Source: Blepharisma stoltei
Taxonomy: Eukaryota; Ciliophora; Heterotrichea; Heterotrichida; Blepharismidae
DNA: 64,000 nucleotides
Direction of reading: 5' to 3'
Assembly: GCA_914767885.1 (NCBI GenBank)
Contig: CAJZBQ010000018.1
Span: 1,116,001-1,180,000, forward strand
Each line of letters opens with the position of its first letter. The first letter of the stretch is position 1. Made by a program: the position numbers and the translations under genes. This document shows, piece by piece, positions 32,593 through 44,013 of this stretch. Below the pieces are notes generated by a model. That model saw only the letters and a program-made list of their open reading frames with translations. It was not told the DNA's origin and searched no databases.

Positions 32593-34624
32593 ATGGCCAA
32601 GCCTGATGCAATTGCTATTTCCTATTCTATGCCAAGCTCATACCCAAATGACTTATTTACTCTCGTTTCAAAAGGAAAAATCTCTTCCCTTTATGATTCA
32701 ATCAAAGAAATGGCTCCAAGTGAAATTTTATACCAACTCTCTCGTCAAGATCATGAAGGTAAAACTTTAATCCATTATTCTTGCTATCTTGATCTTGAAA
32801 TTATTTCTCTCTATCTTGTCTCTTTAGGCTCAAACCTTACCAATGTTGATAGAAACGGTCAAAATTGCTTTCATGTCTTAGCTTTCAAAGGAAACTATAA
32901 GACCCTAAATACAATTTTAAACTTCGAATTGCACAAATTAAGAAAGAATCTTTATGATAGCATGAATTCTATGAAATGAGACTTTGGTATGGGAAATATA
33001 AATCTTTCAAATACAGCTGGCTGGATTTTAACTTCTAGCATCGATAGCGATCTAAAGATCAAGGCAAAAAAGCTCAAATATTCAGTAGAGCTTATCCAAA
33101 AGCTGCGTGATTATTTTTCACAAGTTGTGCAAATATACAATTCAGCTTTAAGCCAAGTTGATTCTAGAGGAAGAAATCCTTTGCATTATGCTGCATTATC
33201 GAAATTTACATGATGCCACAAAGTTGTAGAAAGTCTTCTTTCCCCTCATAAAGTTGAAAATTTCTCTGAGTTCCTTTTAAACTTTGATAGTTTAGAAAGG
33301 CTTAAAAATTCCCCATTCAAAATTGACCCCAAAAAGTATTTGAGTGTCCTTGACGAAGTCAAAAGCATAATAGGAAGCAATGAGTATAAAATTTGTTTTA
33401 AAGAATTCAAGGATGCATTGAAAACAGTTATTACAAATGCTATAAATTTAAAAGATAACAAAGCGAAAACTCCACTAAAAATTGCAACAATTTCTGGCGA
33501 TTTTAAAATAGTGACAAAACTTGTAGACTTAAGAGCAGAGAAGCCACCAGAAGACACTCAAGCTTTATCTAATTTAAAATCTGCCAGCAGCAAGCTTGTG
33601 GCAAAATATTTATCTCTTCCAGAGCCCTCTACTATTACCGATAACATTGAAAGTTACAATGATTTGATAAGGTTTGGATACATCCCAGAAAACTCAAAAA
33701 GAAAACTTCTTTCAAAAAATATCAGCAAGAAATCCATAACAGAGAGAGGACCTCTACCTGCAGATATTATCAATCAGAAAGATCCAAATTTAATTGGATG
33801 AGATTTATACACTCCTTTACACTATGCTTGCATGCTTGGAAAACTATAGGGCTTTCCCTTAAATAGCCCGATAACGGGATGAAGCCAGCTAGTTATCGGG
33901 CTATTCAAGGGAAAGCCCTATAGAAGATACCATAGAACTCATAAACCAAGGCGCAGATGTTAATGCAGTCTCTGAATATTCGCTTACTCCTTTACATTTA
34001 GCCGCTCAGTTTAATAAATCAAATACAATAAAAGTTTTAATAGACAATGGGGCAATAAAAAACCAAAGAGACCAAAAAAATATGGCACCTCTTATGCTAG
34101 CTGCTAAATTTGGAGCTACAGATAGTTTAAAGTCATTACTAGGAAATGGGGCAGACCCTTATGAGATGGACGAGAAAAAATGAACATGCTTGCATTATGC
34201 GAGTTTTCATAATAAAGAAAAAATTGTAGCAGAGCTGATTAAATGAGACAGTGATGAAAACAAACTGCATTTAATAAAGAATTTGCATGGAAAAACAGCA
34301 TTAGAGCTTACTTCCAACCCAAAAACAAAAGCAGCTTTTGATACCTTATGGATGGCTGCACATAAAGGAGACTTAGATTTGGCAAGAAAATTATTTAGAA
34401 AAGGCCATGATGTCAATGAGAGAACATTGCTTGAAAGGAATACTCCACTTATGAATGTAAATCATATTTAGGCAGTTAAAAACTCACAAGTAATGATGGT
34501 AAAATTGTTATTAGATCACGGTGCTGATATAGAAATTACTAATAAGGATCAGCTAACAGCTCTAGACTATGCAAAAGAAGTAGGACATCCACAAATAATT
34601 ATGATACTTGAAGCCTATAAGTAG
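32593..34624 (+). CDS. Ankyrin-repeat protein, split by a 76-bp IES and a 15-nt intron
   Basis: ATG 32593 to TAG 34622-34624. TGA codons are read as Trp near 32977, 33212, 33800 and in later repeats. Ankyrin units are spread along it: GKTLIHYSCYLDLEIISLYL, GQNCFHVLAFKGNYKTLNTI, GRNPLHYAA, then DLYTPLHYACMLGK. There the palindromic IES 33845-33920 intervenes, followed by LEDTIELINQGADVNAV, TPLHLAAQ and APLMLAAKFGATDSLKSLL. A 15-nt intron (34457-34471, GTAAATCATATTTAG) precedes the last repeats (VKLLLDHGADIE). About 646 residues after removal. It is a protein-interaction scaffold of unknown partner, convergent with the CLASP gene with only 38 bp between the stops. Confidence 0.85.
33845..33920. 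mobile_element. 76-bp palindromic IES in the ankyrin gene
   Basis: TATAGGGCTTTCCCTT on the left and AAGGGAAAGCCCTATA on the right are perfect inverted repeats, with an inner pair TAGCCCGATAAC / GTTATCGGGCTA. Excision leaving one TA joins GGAAAACTAGAAGAT in frame (GKLEDT) and restores an ankyrin repeat. Confidence 0.9.
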
Positions 34625-34662
34625 AATATTTAAATTCGTAATTTAAATTAAATTATATATCA

Positions 34663-37087
34663 TTATTGCTTTGATTTATAAATTTCAAACAGTTTTTGGT
34701 GCTTTAATGAGAGCGATTTTATGATCTTTTCACTGAGTTCAGGCATAATTGAAGAAATTCGTACTAACTCCCCCCCCCCTCCGTGAGCGAACAAAAAAAA
34801 AAATTTTGTTCGCTCACGGAGGGGGGTTAATTTTTTTTTTTAAAAAAAATTTATATATAAATTTTATAAAAAATATTTTTTTCGAAATTTAAAAAAATCC
34901 TAATTTGCAAAAATTGGGAAGCAAATATTAATTTAATTTGCAAAATTTATGTTTTAAAACGCAATTTGTTTAAAATTAAACAGAATTAGCTCTAGATTTC
35001 ATTATACTAATTATCACTTATATATCAAAATTTTTTTCCATTAAATTTTTTCTATTTAAAAAAATTTTTGTTCACTCACGGAGGGTGGGTTTTTGGTCAA
35101 AAAATGGCGATTTTTCTAATGGTTTTGTTCGCTCACGGAGGGGGGGGGGGAGTAAGCAGAAAATCATATTTCTTCTAACTTCAGGACTTTGATGCTCAAG
35201 AGATGCCACTGCTGTGCGTTTTAATGAATCTTCGTGCTCTGGCAGCTGGCTTTTATAGAGATCTAGGCATTTATTTAGTATAGAAATGAAAACAGCTTTA
35301 TGAGGCTGCTGGGCGCTATCAATTGCGTGCAGAAAATTAGGGATTGTGTAATAACTTTGCATTATATTGCTAAGGCAGGCATCTAAAGAAGCCGTTAATT
35401 CTCGTACTTTGAAATTGTAGAGCGGGACAAGTGAATCAATAATTAGATCTTTGTAGCTCATTACATTTCGAGATTCGAAAAGAAGCTTATTAAGGACATT
35501 TACTTTAGCTGTTAGCTCTTCAATATTATTCGTTTTTAAAGAATCCAAAACGCTTTCAATACTTTCGTCTGTTATTGGCGAGTTTTGGATTTTTAGCTCA
35601 TCATTGTTAAATTCTGTTGTCAGGATTTTAGGCTTTAGCTCGTCAAGTTTTAGCTTTGTTTGAGAAAGAAAACTAGGCTCACCATCAAAAGATTTAGATC
35701 GATTCGGAAATTTGGGTGTTTCAACAAAAACTTCTGTTTGTTTTGCTTCAAGTTGGAATTTTGGAGTATCAGTTATAAATTCCATTGGCTTTTCTAGGAA
35801 CTGGAACTTTGATTCAGCGAGTTTTGTTCCATTAAAATTGATTCTTGACTCTTTTTGAATATTTTGAATTTGGGCTCTTATATTTTCTAATATCGACTCA
35901 GCCGGTCTATCATAATTTTCAGTCGGTGAGTCATATTCATCAGGCTGAGTTGCAGACTCAGGGTCTTTAATTGAATATGATAGCTGAAATCTAACCTTTT
36001 TAGTAGCTGTGTCTTCTGAAAAGTTGGTGTACACACTATTGTCTATTTCCGACTCATCAGCTGGGGCATCCATTCTTATAGAAGGAATTGACAATTTTTT
36101 TTTTGATTTTTCTTTTAAAAGTATTCCTGAAGAAATTGGAGATCTGTTTCTGTCACTATTTATTGAAAATTTCTTTTTTGAATGTGTAGGCAGGTTGCTT
36201 TCTATGTGTTCATAAGCTTCTCTATAATTTTCATAAAAAACTTTTACGAATTCTTCTAGCTGTAAATCTGGTAGATTAAGAGTTAGTATTTTCCTCACAA
36301 TTTTAAAAAGTGTCATATAAAGTCCACTATTAGGTAAGCTTCCTATGCAGCCCAATAATAAATCATTGAATGTCTGGAAACCTTTTAGCTGAATCACAGG
36401 ATTTCTATCTTCTAATAAATCTCCAATAAAGTCAATGAAAACCCAAGATTTCAATTTTTCATAAATTTTAGCCGCAGCTTTGAGTCCTGAATCTGAGGTT
36501 TGTTTATTACTGGATCGAATTGTGTCAGATAAAATACTAATAATTGGGTCTTTAATTTGGATTGAATTTGTGCCAATTGTTTCTATACCAAGAGTCAACA
36601 GTATTAAAACTTCTCTGCAAACTGCACTTTTTGGATCTTTGGCAGATACCCTTAAGATTTTTAACTCTTTTCTCTTTGGCTAGCAACCAAGATTTTCGTA
36701 CTCTCTAAAATGATTTTATATTAAATTTTAAAAATTTATTTCAGCTTTTTAGATTTATAAACGTTTAAATTATATAAAATAAAATTTACGTTTTAGGATA
36801 AAACTTAATTTGGCTTGAGATTTTATTATTATAATGTTTAATTATTAGTTTTACCAAAGTACAAAATTTTAATTGTTTTTGCTCTATAATAATGCTAGAG
36901 TAAGAATTTTTTGAAGTGGTTAAAAAATCCTTCAATGTTTGAGCCTGCTCGTCAAATTGCTTGTTGCGCTTTTTTTAATGCTTTTATTTTAGACTGAGAG
37001 TCTGAGTTTGTTATTGATAATATACTAGAGGCTTGACTAAACGCTTCTGCAAGCATTATAGAAGAAAGAGGATCAATAGATTCCATT
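34663..37087 (-). CDS. CLASP-like TOG/HEAT protein, split by two IESs
   Basis: The 5' part starts MESIDPLSSIMLAEAFSQ (ATG 37085-37087), reads TGA as Trp, and reaches FNHFKKFL. There an AT-rich insertion (about 36691-36937) intervenes. The main part (KDPKSAVCREVLILLTLGIETIG, KLKSWVFIDFIGDLLEDRNPVIQLKGFQTF) is TOG/HEAT-like. A Ser/Lys-rich linker and a second TOG-like domain follow (EELTAKVNVLNKLLFESRNVM, HQSPEVRRNMIFCL). The 388-bp MITE cuts after CL. Removal at TA gives VRISSIMPELSEKII...KLFEIYKSKQ then TAA, matching the CLASP C-terminal pattern (KLL..Y.KR). The exact first junction is unresolved; the best TIR pair (TACTCT ends) leaves a frame shift. The role is probably microtubule plus-end or cortical microtubule binding. 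Confidence 0.75.
34765..35152. mobile_element. Family-1 MITE/IES, 388-bp copy B, inside the CLASP-like gene
   Basis: Structure and length are the same as the copy at 8315-8702: C-run end, GTGAGCGAA hairpin, AT core and GGGGGAG end, between TAACTCCC and GGGAGTAA. Excision between the two TAs restores the C-terminus of a conserved protein, so it acts as an IES. Without removal the protein ends ...PPPLRERTKPLEKSPFF from MITE sequence. Confidence 0.88.
36691..36937. mobile_element. Decayed AT-rich IES near the 5' end of the CLASP-like gene
   Basis: Both ends begin TACTCT read inward. The interior has the family-1 core (TTTACGTTTTAGGATAAAAC, TTGGCTTGAGATTTTATTAT). It separates the 5' and main parts of the TOG protein. 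The simple TA to TA join is out of frame by one, so the true boundary, or an additional small intron, is still to be found. Confidence 0.5.
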
Positions 37088-37329
37088 ATTATAAAAGTCA
37101 AAAAAATTGTTTTATTATCTAGAACTTTTAATCTAAAAAATATTAAAAATAAGAATATTTCCCATCCCTTATGTTTATAATTCAAAAATTCCATCACTAT
37201 TTAAAGGAAACAATTAGAGATATCCTTTGCGATGGATTGATTATCATCAATAACAATTACCTCTCCAATAAAAAGATAATTTTTATACGGAAAAAAATAT
37301 AACTATAATTAAATATTGTGGAACACCAA

Positions 37330-38004
37330 TTATATATGAGATGCTTCATAAGAGGTATTATAATTCAAATTGCTAGATGCTTCAGATCTTAGCCTTTCAA
37401 CTAAATTAATTGATTTGTCACTCATATTGCTAGAGTAGCTTCTATGATGAAAACTTGGTGATTCTAGTGTCGAAAATCTCATAAGGCTTGGTGTTCTTGG
37501 AGGCGATTTCATATCAACTAAATCGCTTGTTTTATTTAGATATTGGTTGTTTTTTCTATCCTTTATTTCATCTAAGTTAATTTCTACTTGATAAAACTCT
37601 GAGCTAGCTTGCGAGCTTGATTTTTCAATTTCTTGAAGTAGATTACTACCTCTTGGATTGATTCTTCTTAAACTTTGCTCTCTCAGAGAGCTTTTAATCA
37701 TATATTTTTCCTTCAATATTTCTTTTTCAATCCAACTTAATTTTCCTCCTAAATCAAACGCTAAAGTATGTTCTTTAAATCCATTGCTATCGTTTTCCTC
37801 TAATAAAAATCCTCTAAAATCGCTTCCAATCGGAGACACGCCACCAGGAGAGCTATCAAATTCAGTTATTTCTTCTTTTTCAGTGGTTTGAAAGCTTTGC
37901 TGTTGGAATTCATTAACAGGATTTAGTTCGCTCTTTTTATCATCATTTGCTTTTTTATCACAATCATGACAAAGAATAGACGTTTTCGATAAAGCAGATC
38001 CCAT
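37330..38004 (-). CDS. Predicted N-myristoylated Ser-rich protein
   Basis: 224 residues. The N-terminus MGSALSKTSILCHDCDKK fits an N-myristoylation signal followed by cysteines that could be palmitoylated. The rest is Ser/Asn/Glu-rich and mostly disordered, with a short hydrophobic motif (HTLAFDLGGKLSWIEKEILKEKYMI) near residue 80. It ends at TAA 37330-37332. No family recognised; membrane-attached adaptor is the inference. Confidence 0.65.
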   Translation of the reverse strand: MGSALSKTSILCHDCDKKANDDKKSELNPVNEFQQQSFQTTEKEEITEFDSSPGGVSPIGSDFRGFLLEENDSNGFKEHTLAFDLGGKLSWIEKEILKEKYMIKSSLREQSLRRINPRGSNLLQEIEKSSSQASSEFYQVEINLDEIKDRKNNQYLNKTSDLVDMKSPPRTPSLMRFSTLESPSFHHRSYSSNMSDKSINLVERLRSEASSNLNYNTSYEASHI

Positions 38005-38773
38005 ATTAAAATTAGTAAACTAAAATATCAGCGATGCAAAGGTTAAATTCAAAATTATTTAAATTTTATTATTGCAACTTAAGAAGGTAGAATGGTTTAA
38101 AAGTAGATAACCCTATTTATTCTAGTAAAATACTCTTAAAACGATAGGATTATTTTGTATATGAATGATTATAGATCAATTAAATAATATTGTTAAATGA
38201 TTTCTTCTGAGGGGTTTGATTTTGCACTTAAGAGTTAATTGATTTATTTATGCATTGGCTCTTATAAGCTCTTTTTGGAGAATATTGAGTCAAATTAGCC
38301 ATTAGAGCAAGTATAATTCAGTTCAATCATATATTTTTAAATTTTAGCAAAATACGAATTTTAATTGCATCATTCTCGAATTTTTTCCGTTTTAATGCAA
38401 TTAATAAAATTAACACGAAAATGAAAAAGTTTTATTTGATGCAAAATTTCTCAGAATTTTTCGTAAAGATGTATTCAATTGAATTTAACTAATCACCAAG
38501 TAGTTAATTTGAAATTTGACTCATCGAATAAATCAGCAAAAATTCATAAGATGTGCGTTATAACATAATTTTAAATATTAGACTAAAATAAATAAGCTTA
38601 ATTTGATTCCATTCTTTAATTTTATTTCAAGCTTATTAGCGTATAAATTATACAAACTATGAGCTATTCAAAGCAGAGGACATGCTTTAAGGTATAAAAA
38701 TAATGATATTTTTTCTAGTAGAATATAACTCCCTTTTTGCTCAAATTCTATTTTAGCTTATTTTAATCAAGTA
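38005..38773. other. AT-rich spacer between divergent genes
   Basis: About 770 bp upstream of two genes transcribed in opposite directions. No frame, TIR or RNA recognised. Confidence 0.35.
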
Positions 38774-40717
38774 ATGAATAAATATTCAGATCTATATCAA
38801 AGACCTTTAACCTCTTTCAGTTCAAGTAACTTCTTCAGTTCAACAAAATCACCCCTCACTAGTAGGGCTGCGCCAGTCGAATTCCAAAACTTCAATGAAG
38901 CATTGTCAAGTGACAAATTACTTGCAAACCAATTATTTTCAAAATCATGAGAAGCTCTTTACTCTCCGCGATCATCAGCCTATCAAGACACCCAGAGAAG
39001 TGGTAAATCTATTGATGACTCCCAGTATCAAATTTCTGTAAAATTTCCAGATCGACCTAAAACTTCTTCAATTAGTGGTCTTACCTTCCAAGAAAATGAA
39101 CGAGTTATGAGCAGTTCCAGAACTTTGCTTACTTCAAGAGATAATGTTTCATTTCCATCAGTTTTCAGCTCAACTCAAAAACTGCCAGGCGAAAAAGATT
39201 TTAATCGGATTTTAAACAAAATCGAAATGATTGTTTCAAACAAATATCTTGGCAATAGAGGTGCAACTCTTAGAGAAGGCGAACCAATAGAAATTATGGC
39301 CGAACAATCTTCAATTAGCTTCTTAAAAGTTTACACTAAAGGGAAAAGATGCCCAATGAGGGTTCATATAAAAAAGTATAGAGGGAAGCTAATAGTTTAT
39401 ACGTCGAGACACAACCCTGAGCCTACTGAAAGTTTGCATGACGAAAGTTTTAAAGTTGACTCATTTGAAATTTCAGACCCAGGTCTAAAATTCAAAAACG
39501 AATACATGCATTTTGGAATCCAAACCCTTGAAGATTCCACATTTTCTATAGCAGTTAATTTCGGAAGACTGAAAATCTCTCTGAATAAAAAGAGAAAAAC
39601 GGAAAGACAAGACACAGCAGTCGAATTAGAAAGCCTCAGAAAAAATGAAATGCTTCAATATGAACTTAACAAAAAAGTTGACAATGCAATCGCAAAGAGA
39701 AAATTTGAACAATTACAAAAATTAAGCGAAAAGGATTTTCTGAAAATGAATATGAATATTCTCCCACCGAATTCTCCACGTGTTGCACGAGAAAAAGCAA
39801 TTTTTCAGAAGAAAATTGAAGAGAGAAGAAAAATAGCAAAAGTGCGAAATAAATTATCAATTCAAGAAAAACAGCAAAGAGCTGTTAATGTTGTAAATAA
39901 AAAACTGCTAAGAGCAGAAGAAGAGAGGCAGGAAAGAATAAAACGAGAAGAATTTATTTTATTGCAAAAGGAGCAACAAGAGTGGTTTATTGTAATTAAT
40001 CTTGCGCTTTCAATGGTTTCTATTAGGGAAAGATGGCTTTCAAAACGGAAAGAGAAATTAGATAATTTTAAAAAAAGCATGGCGGCTAGAAAAATTCAAA
40101 GTTTTTTCCGAAAACGTAACAAAAATAATACAATCTCAGACCTTTGTATAAATCGAGCTAAAGACGCTCTTATTTTCTATATTAACCATATAAAACCAAT
40201 ACAAATGAGTAAATTTAGACATCAAATATCAAAATGTATCTATGAGAGTGCAAGAAATCATACTTTGCCTCATCATTTTTCAGCATTTACACAGGGCATT
40301 TTTAATGTTCAAAAAGTATGACGTGAGTATAATACGAAAAATAAAGAACGATGGGAAGAATTGACATCACTTTGGAATCAAACACTTGAAAAGAAAATTC
40401 TTGATTTAAACAAAACAAAACCAGCAAAAGGGAAAAAAAGAAGAGACGAATCTTCAAAATATCTAAAAATTTCTGCCATAGCAAGAAATCATGTGCTAAC
40501 TGAATATTTTAGAGATTGCAAGAGAAGCTTTAGAGAAAAAATCAGAAAGTTTATAGAGCTTAGAAAAATGCATAAAGTAATTAGGCAGTGATCATCAAAA
40601 TATTTGAGAAATGATGACCTTGGACTAGATCAAGAAAATCTAATCTTCACATTCATGCCAGATGAATCAAACATGCTTCTGCTTATTGAAAAAGCTATTG
40701 AAATTGCTATTAATTAA
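38774..40717 (+). CDS. IQ-motif coiled-coil protein, probably cytoskeletal
   Basis: 647 residues from ATG 38774 to TAA 40715-40717, in one exon when TGA is Trp (FSKSWEALY, QKVWREYN, VIRQWSSK). Residues about 150-285 form a beta-rich segment (SISFLKVYTKGKRCPMRVHIKKYRGKLIVYTS...). This is followed by a basic coiled coil (REKAIFQKKIEERRKIAKVRNKL) and an IQ-type calmodulin motif (MAARKIQSFFRKRNK). The tail is helical and basic. This order (globular, coiled coil, IQ) is common in cilium/basal-body proteins, but I cannot name the family. Confidence 0.75.
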
Positions 40718-40827
40718 TATTAGTCATTTAGATAAATTATAGATGTTTAGCATAAGATAAAAAGATATTTCGAATATTAATATTGGCAAGAAATATGAAC
40801 AATTATTTAATACAATCAGCAAAATTT

Positions 40828-41487
40828 CTATCCTTTGATATTTCCTTCACTTTGATCAAGAATTCTTAAGCATGCAGGAATCCTCAATTTTTTATTTTCC
40901 AAATAAGTTTTATACTTTTGAACAGCTGGCAAGGTCACAAGTTGCGCTTGGGCTTTTTCATGCCTAATATCTAAATCAGTAGCCAGCTCTTTTTTTTCTT
41001 TTGCATAGAGATTAAATTTTTTCTTCCTCATATGTAGATTATAATACAAGTTTTTAATCCTTTCTTCTTCATCCTGTACCTTGGCTGTTGAAATATTTGC
41101 TAACTTTTCCCAGTTCCTGGGTGAGATATATCAAGGGCTTTTATAGGATTTTTTAAAGTCAAGTTTTCGGGTTGTGCAGCTAAGTTCAGAAGAATGATTA
41201 TGGGCTAAAGATGATGCTTCAAATGGCTGAGTATTTTCGAATGAGCTCATATCATTAGTTCGTTTCGAAACTTGAGACTTGACTATTCCTCTTTTTTGAT
41301 ACCCTAATTTAGTTTTCTGAGATTTTGACTTGAAATCAGTATCAATTTGGTGAGATCTTTTTTCTATAGATTCAAGAGCTGCCTTTGGACTCAGATCATT
41401 TAAACACTTTAACTGCGTTTCGTCATCAGTGACCCAAAACCATTGAGTGCCAAAGTGCCTCATTATACTTCCATTAGATTTCGACAT
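40828..41487 (-). CDS. Unknown basic protein (219 aa)
   Basis: Starts MSKSNGSIMRHFGTQWFWV, reads TGA at 41131-41133 as Trp (KSPWYISPRNWEKLANIS), and ends at a stop at 40828-40830. The N-terminal half is Ser/Lys-rich. The C-terminal half is helical (ERIKNLYYNLHMRKKKFNLYAKEKKELATDLDIRHEKAQ). No recognised domain. Confidence 0.65.
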
Positions 41488-41549
41488 TAAAATTAGAACT
41501 TATATTCTCATTATTTTTTTGCAAAAGAATTTTGTTTCAATTTCAAAAA

Positions 41550-42347
41550 TTATTGCTTAAAAAATCTTAAAGAAGACGTCGGCGTCTTCTGAAGCCTATT
41601 AACAAGATTATTTTCTTGATCCTTAGTCAGCCGTTTGTGCTTGGTCGACTCTGTTTTTTGTGCTGACATTAAAGCCTCTAGATTTTCCAGCTTTGGATCT
41701 TCTATATGCATCTTATATTTATCTTTTGATCTATCTATATCAGCTGGAGAGCCATTACGACTTCCTATTCATTCTTGTGAAAATTTTAAATTTAGTTGTT
41801 TTTGTGAGCAGTTTCGTGCTATTGAAAATGGAGTTGTCGGACTCATCGGGCTCTTCATTCTAGGAGTCCCAACTGGTGAAACTCTTGTTGATCTTATAAT
41901 ATTTGTATTGCTATGAATTGAAGCTATATCAATTTTCTTTACTTTCTGTGGCTCATTTGAAGCAGTGGTTTTCAGCTTTTTTAACGTAGAGTACAAGCTT
42001 TCTTTATGACTTTGCTCATGCTTTACAGATTTTTTTTCTTCGGGTTCTTTGTGATTTTCATGGCTTGGCTTTCTCGACTTTTGGCTTGGATTTTTCGAGA
42101 GTGCTTGCTTGGCTGCAGTGGCGATATCGCATAGATATTTACTATTATCAGCACTGAGTTCTCGTTTACTTTCTTTCATAACAGATAGCTTTTTTGAAAC
42201 TAAAGGTTGATTTATAGATGCATTGCTGTTAGAAAAACTCATAGAGTTGTTTGAGCTTTGGCCATATTCAAGAGAAGTAGTAAGGTCATTGATCTTAGTT
42301 CCGTTAAATTTATGATATACATTTTTTAAATTTTTAGTAAAGAGCAA
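41550..42347 (-). CDS. Unknown Ser/Lys-rich protein, start uncertain
   Basis: The open frame runs from at least 42347 to TAA 41550-41552, with TGA read as Trp (FSQEWIGSRNGSP). The first in-frame ATG is at 42240-42242 (MSFSNSNASINQ). Upstream residues are open but lack an ATG, so a short 5' exon or a missed intron is possible. Composition is disordered (PSQKSRKPSHENHKEPEEKK), with SPVGTPRMKSPMSPTTPF resembling a proline-directed kinase-site cluster. Function unknown. Confidence 0.55.
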
Positions 42348-42515
42348 TCTATTAAAGTAAAAAGATTAATTTTTATAAGACATTAGAATAATATTTTTAG
42401 CATTTCAAATAGAATTTTTAATATAATAGAAAAAATCTGCCCTATTCTCTCACAATTTTTTATCAAATTAAAATAATTAATTTCGATATAATCATTAATG
42501 ATATCAAAACCAAAA

Positions 42516-42719
42516 TTAGAACACTTTTAAATAAATTATTAGCCATACCCCAATGAGGGAAAATGAAGGAGAGTTAGAGATAAAATCACCTCGCTTTAAA
42601 GATTTAATTCTCTCACGCTCATCATGATAATTGATAAGTCTTATGGGCTTCCAATGTGCTGTAGGACTTTTTGGAGATAATTCTCTAGCTATAGATTGTG
42701 TAGTTGCTTTATTATCCAT
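42516..42719 (-). CDS. Small unknown protein (67 aa)
   Basis: MDNKATTQSIARELSPKSPTAHWKPIRLINYHDERERIKSL... from ATG 42717-42719 to TAA. The last 15 residues are hydrophobic (SFSLIGVWLIIYLKVF) and might be a tail anchor, or intronic/IES read-through. Not certain to be a gene. Confidence 0.4.
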   Translation of the reverse strand: MDNKATTQSIARELSPKSPTAHWKPIRLINYHDERERIKSLKRGDFISNSPSFSLIGVWLIIYLKVF

Positions 42720-42992
42720 TTTTTATATGAAATTAATAAGTGAGACCAATCAAATAAATCTGTTTTATTATTGATTAAATTAAACAATTTAAGAGAGCCA
42801 GCTAATAATTTTTTTAAATTCTAAAATGGTATTGCATTCTTATATATGTAAGAAATATTTATTCAGCACCAAGATTTAACAGTACAATAAAACATAAATT
42901 TTATACAATTATTGCTCAGAAAAAGACCATTGAAAAAGTTGCAAGTTTAAATTACCTTTGCATGTTATTAATTTACCATTTTTTATATACTG

Positions 42993-43898
42993 ATGAGATC
43001 TATACATGAAGCTTATTCCAAGAGTTTAGCATCCTTGAGCGACTCCCAAAGAAGAAACATGAGAATGAAAGTATATCACGAAACTATTGAGATCGTCCGA
43101 CAAGGTAGATACCCCTTACCATCAGGTATTTTTGTAGATCTAATCAAAGATCAAGACAGAGAAGCATTACAAAGAAACATGCAAATCAGCCACCCTTCAG
43201 ATCTAACTCTTCCTCCATTTCAAATGACAAATACAAGAGTAATTGTTTATGATGGAGACTGCATAGAAGCAGGAATTCAGATGAAAAGGCTTGGCTTTAA
43301 CCCTGTGATTCTTAATATGGCCAATACAAGAACTCCAGGCGGTGGTGTCACATCTGGTGCAGGCGCCCAAGAAGAAAGTATTTTTAGAAGAACTAATTAT
43401 TTCCAGCATTTGAAGGACAATCTTGCTGTTAGATATCCTATTAGTCTAACTGGCGCAGTCTATTCCCCAGATGTTGTAGTCTTCCGTGATACAGAAGCAA
43501 GCCAATACAGCCTATTTGAAGAGCCTATCAACTTAAGTTTTATTGCATGTGCAGCCTTAAGAAACCCAGACTTAGCAAATCAGCATTATAAGCCGAAAGA
43601 CCTTGAAACAATGAGACACAAAATAAGGGCTATTTATTCACTTTCTGCGGCAAATATGCATAATTGCTTAATTTTAAGTGCCTTTGGATGTGGAGCATAT
43701 AAAAATCCACCTATAGAAGTGGCAAGGTTGTTTAGAGAACAGCTGGAAACGTCTGAATTTCAAGGAAGATTTGAAAGGGTTATTTTTGCAATTTTTAACG
43801 ACCATAACTCACAGAGGCAGCATAACCCACAAGGCAATATAAAGCCTTTCAGCGATATTTTCGAGACACCAATTGTCGATTTAAATCAATTAAATTAA
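42993..43898 (+). CDS. Bacterial-type poly(ADP-ribose) glycohydrolase (DUF2263/TIGR02452)
   Basis: 301 residues, macrodomain fold. The catalytic signature GGGVTSGAGAQEES (about residues 118-131) is the GGG-x(6-8)-QEE PARG motif. Also present are the preceding strand FNPVILNMANTRTPGG, the macrodomain block LILSAFGCGAYKNPP, and FERVIFAIF. The N-terminal accessory helices (QRRNMRMKVYHETIEIVRQGRY) match the PARG_cat_N region. It hydrolyses poly(ADP-ribose) chains. Fungi and some protists carry this short form; the sequence itself shows no sign of recent transfer. No intron, IES or in-frame TGA. Confidence 0.92.
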   Translation: MRSIHEAYSKSLASLSDSQRRNMRMKVYHETIEIVRQGRYPLPSGIFVDLIKDQDREALQRNMQISHPSDLTLPPFQMTNTRVIVYDGDCIEAGIQMKRLGFNPVILNMANTRTPGGGVTSGAGAQEESIFRRTNYFQHLKDNLAVRYPISLTGAVYSPDVVVFRDTEASQYSLFEEPINLSFIACAALRNPDLANQHYKPKDLETMRHKIRAIYSLSAANMHNCLILSAFGCGAYKNPPIEVARLFREQLETSEFQGRFERVIFAIFNDHNSQRQHNPQGNIKPFSDIFETPIVDLNQLN

Positions 43899-44013
43899 TA
43901 TGTCTACTGGGTTATTACTCTGAGCCAGATTGAACTTTAAAAAAAAATTTATTTTTTATTTATATATTTCACCATAATTATTGATGTTATTTGCTCAGGC
44001 AGACTATATTAAA

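Noticed and set aside
40302-40484. Minus-strand hydrophobic ORF antisense to the IQ-motif gene
   Set aside because: It is a shadow of the plus-strand coding frame, which continues through the TGA at 40321.
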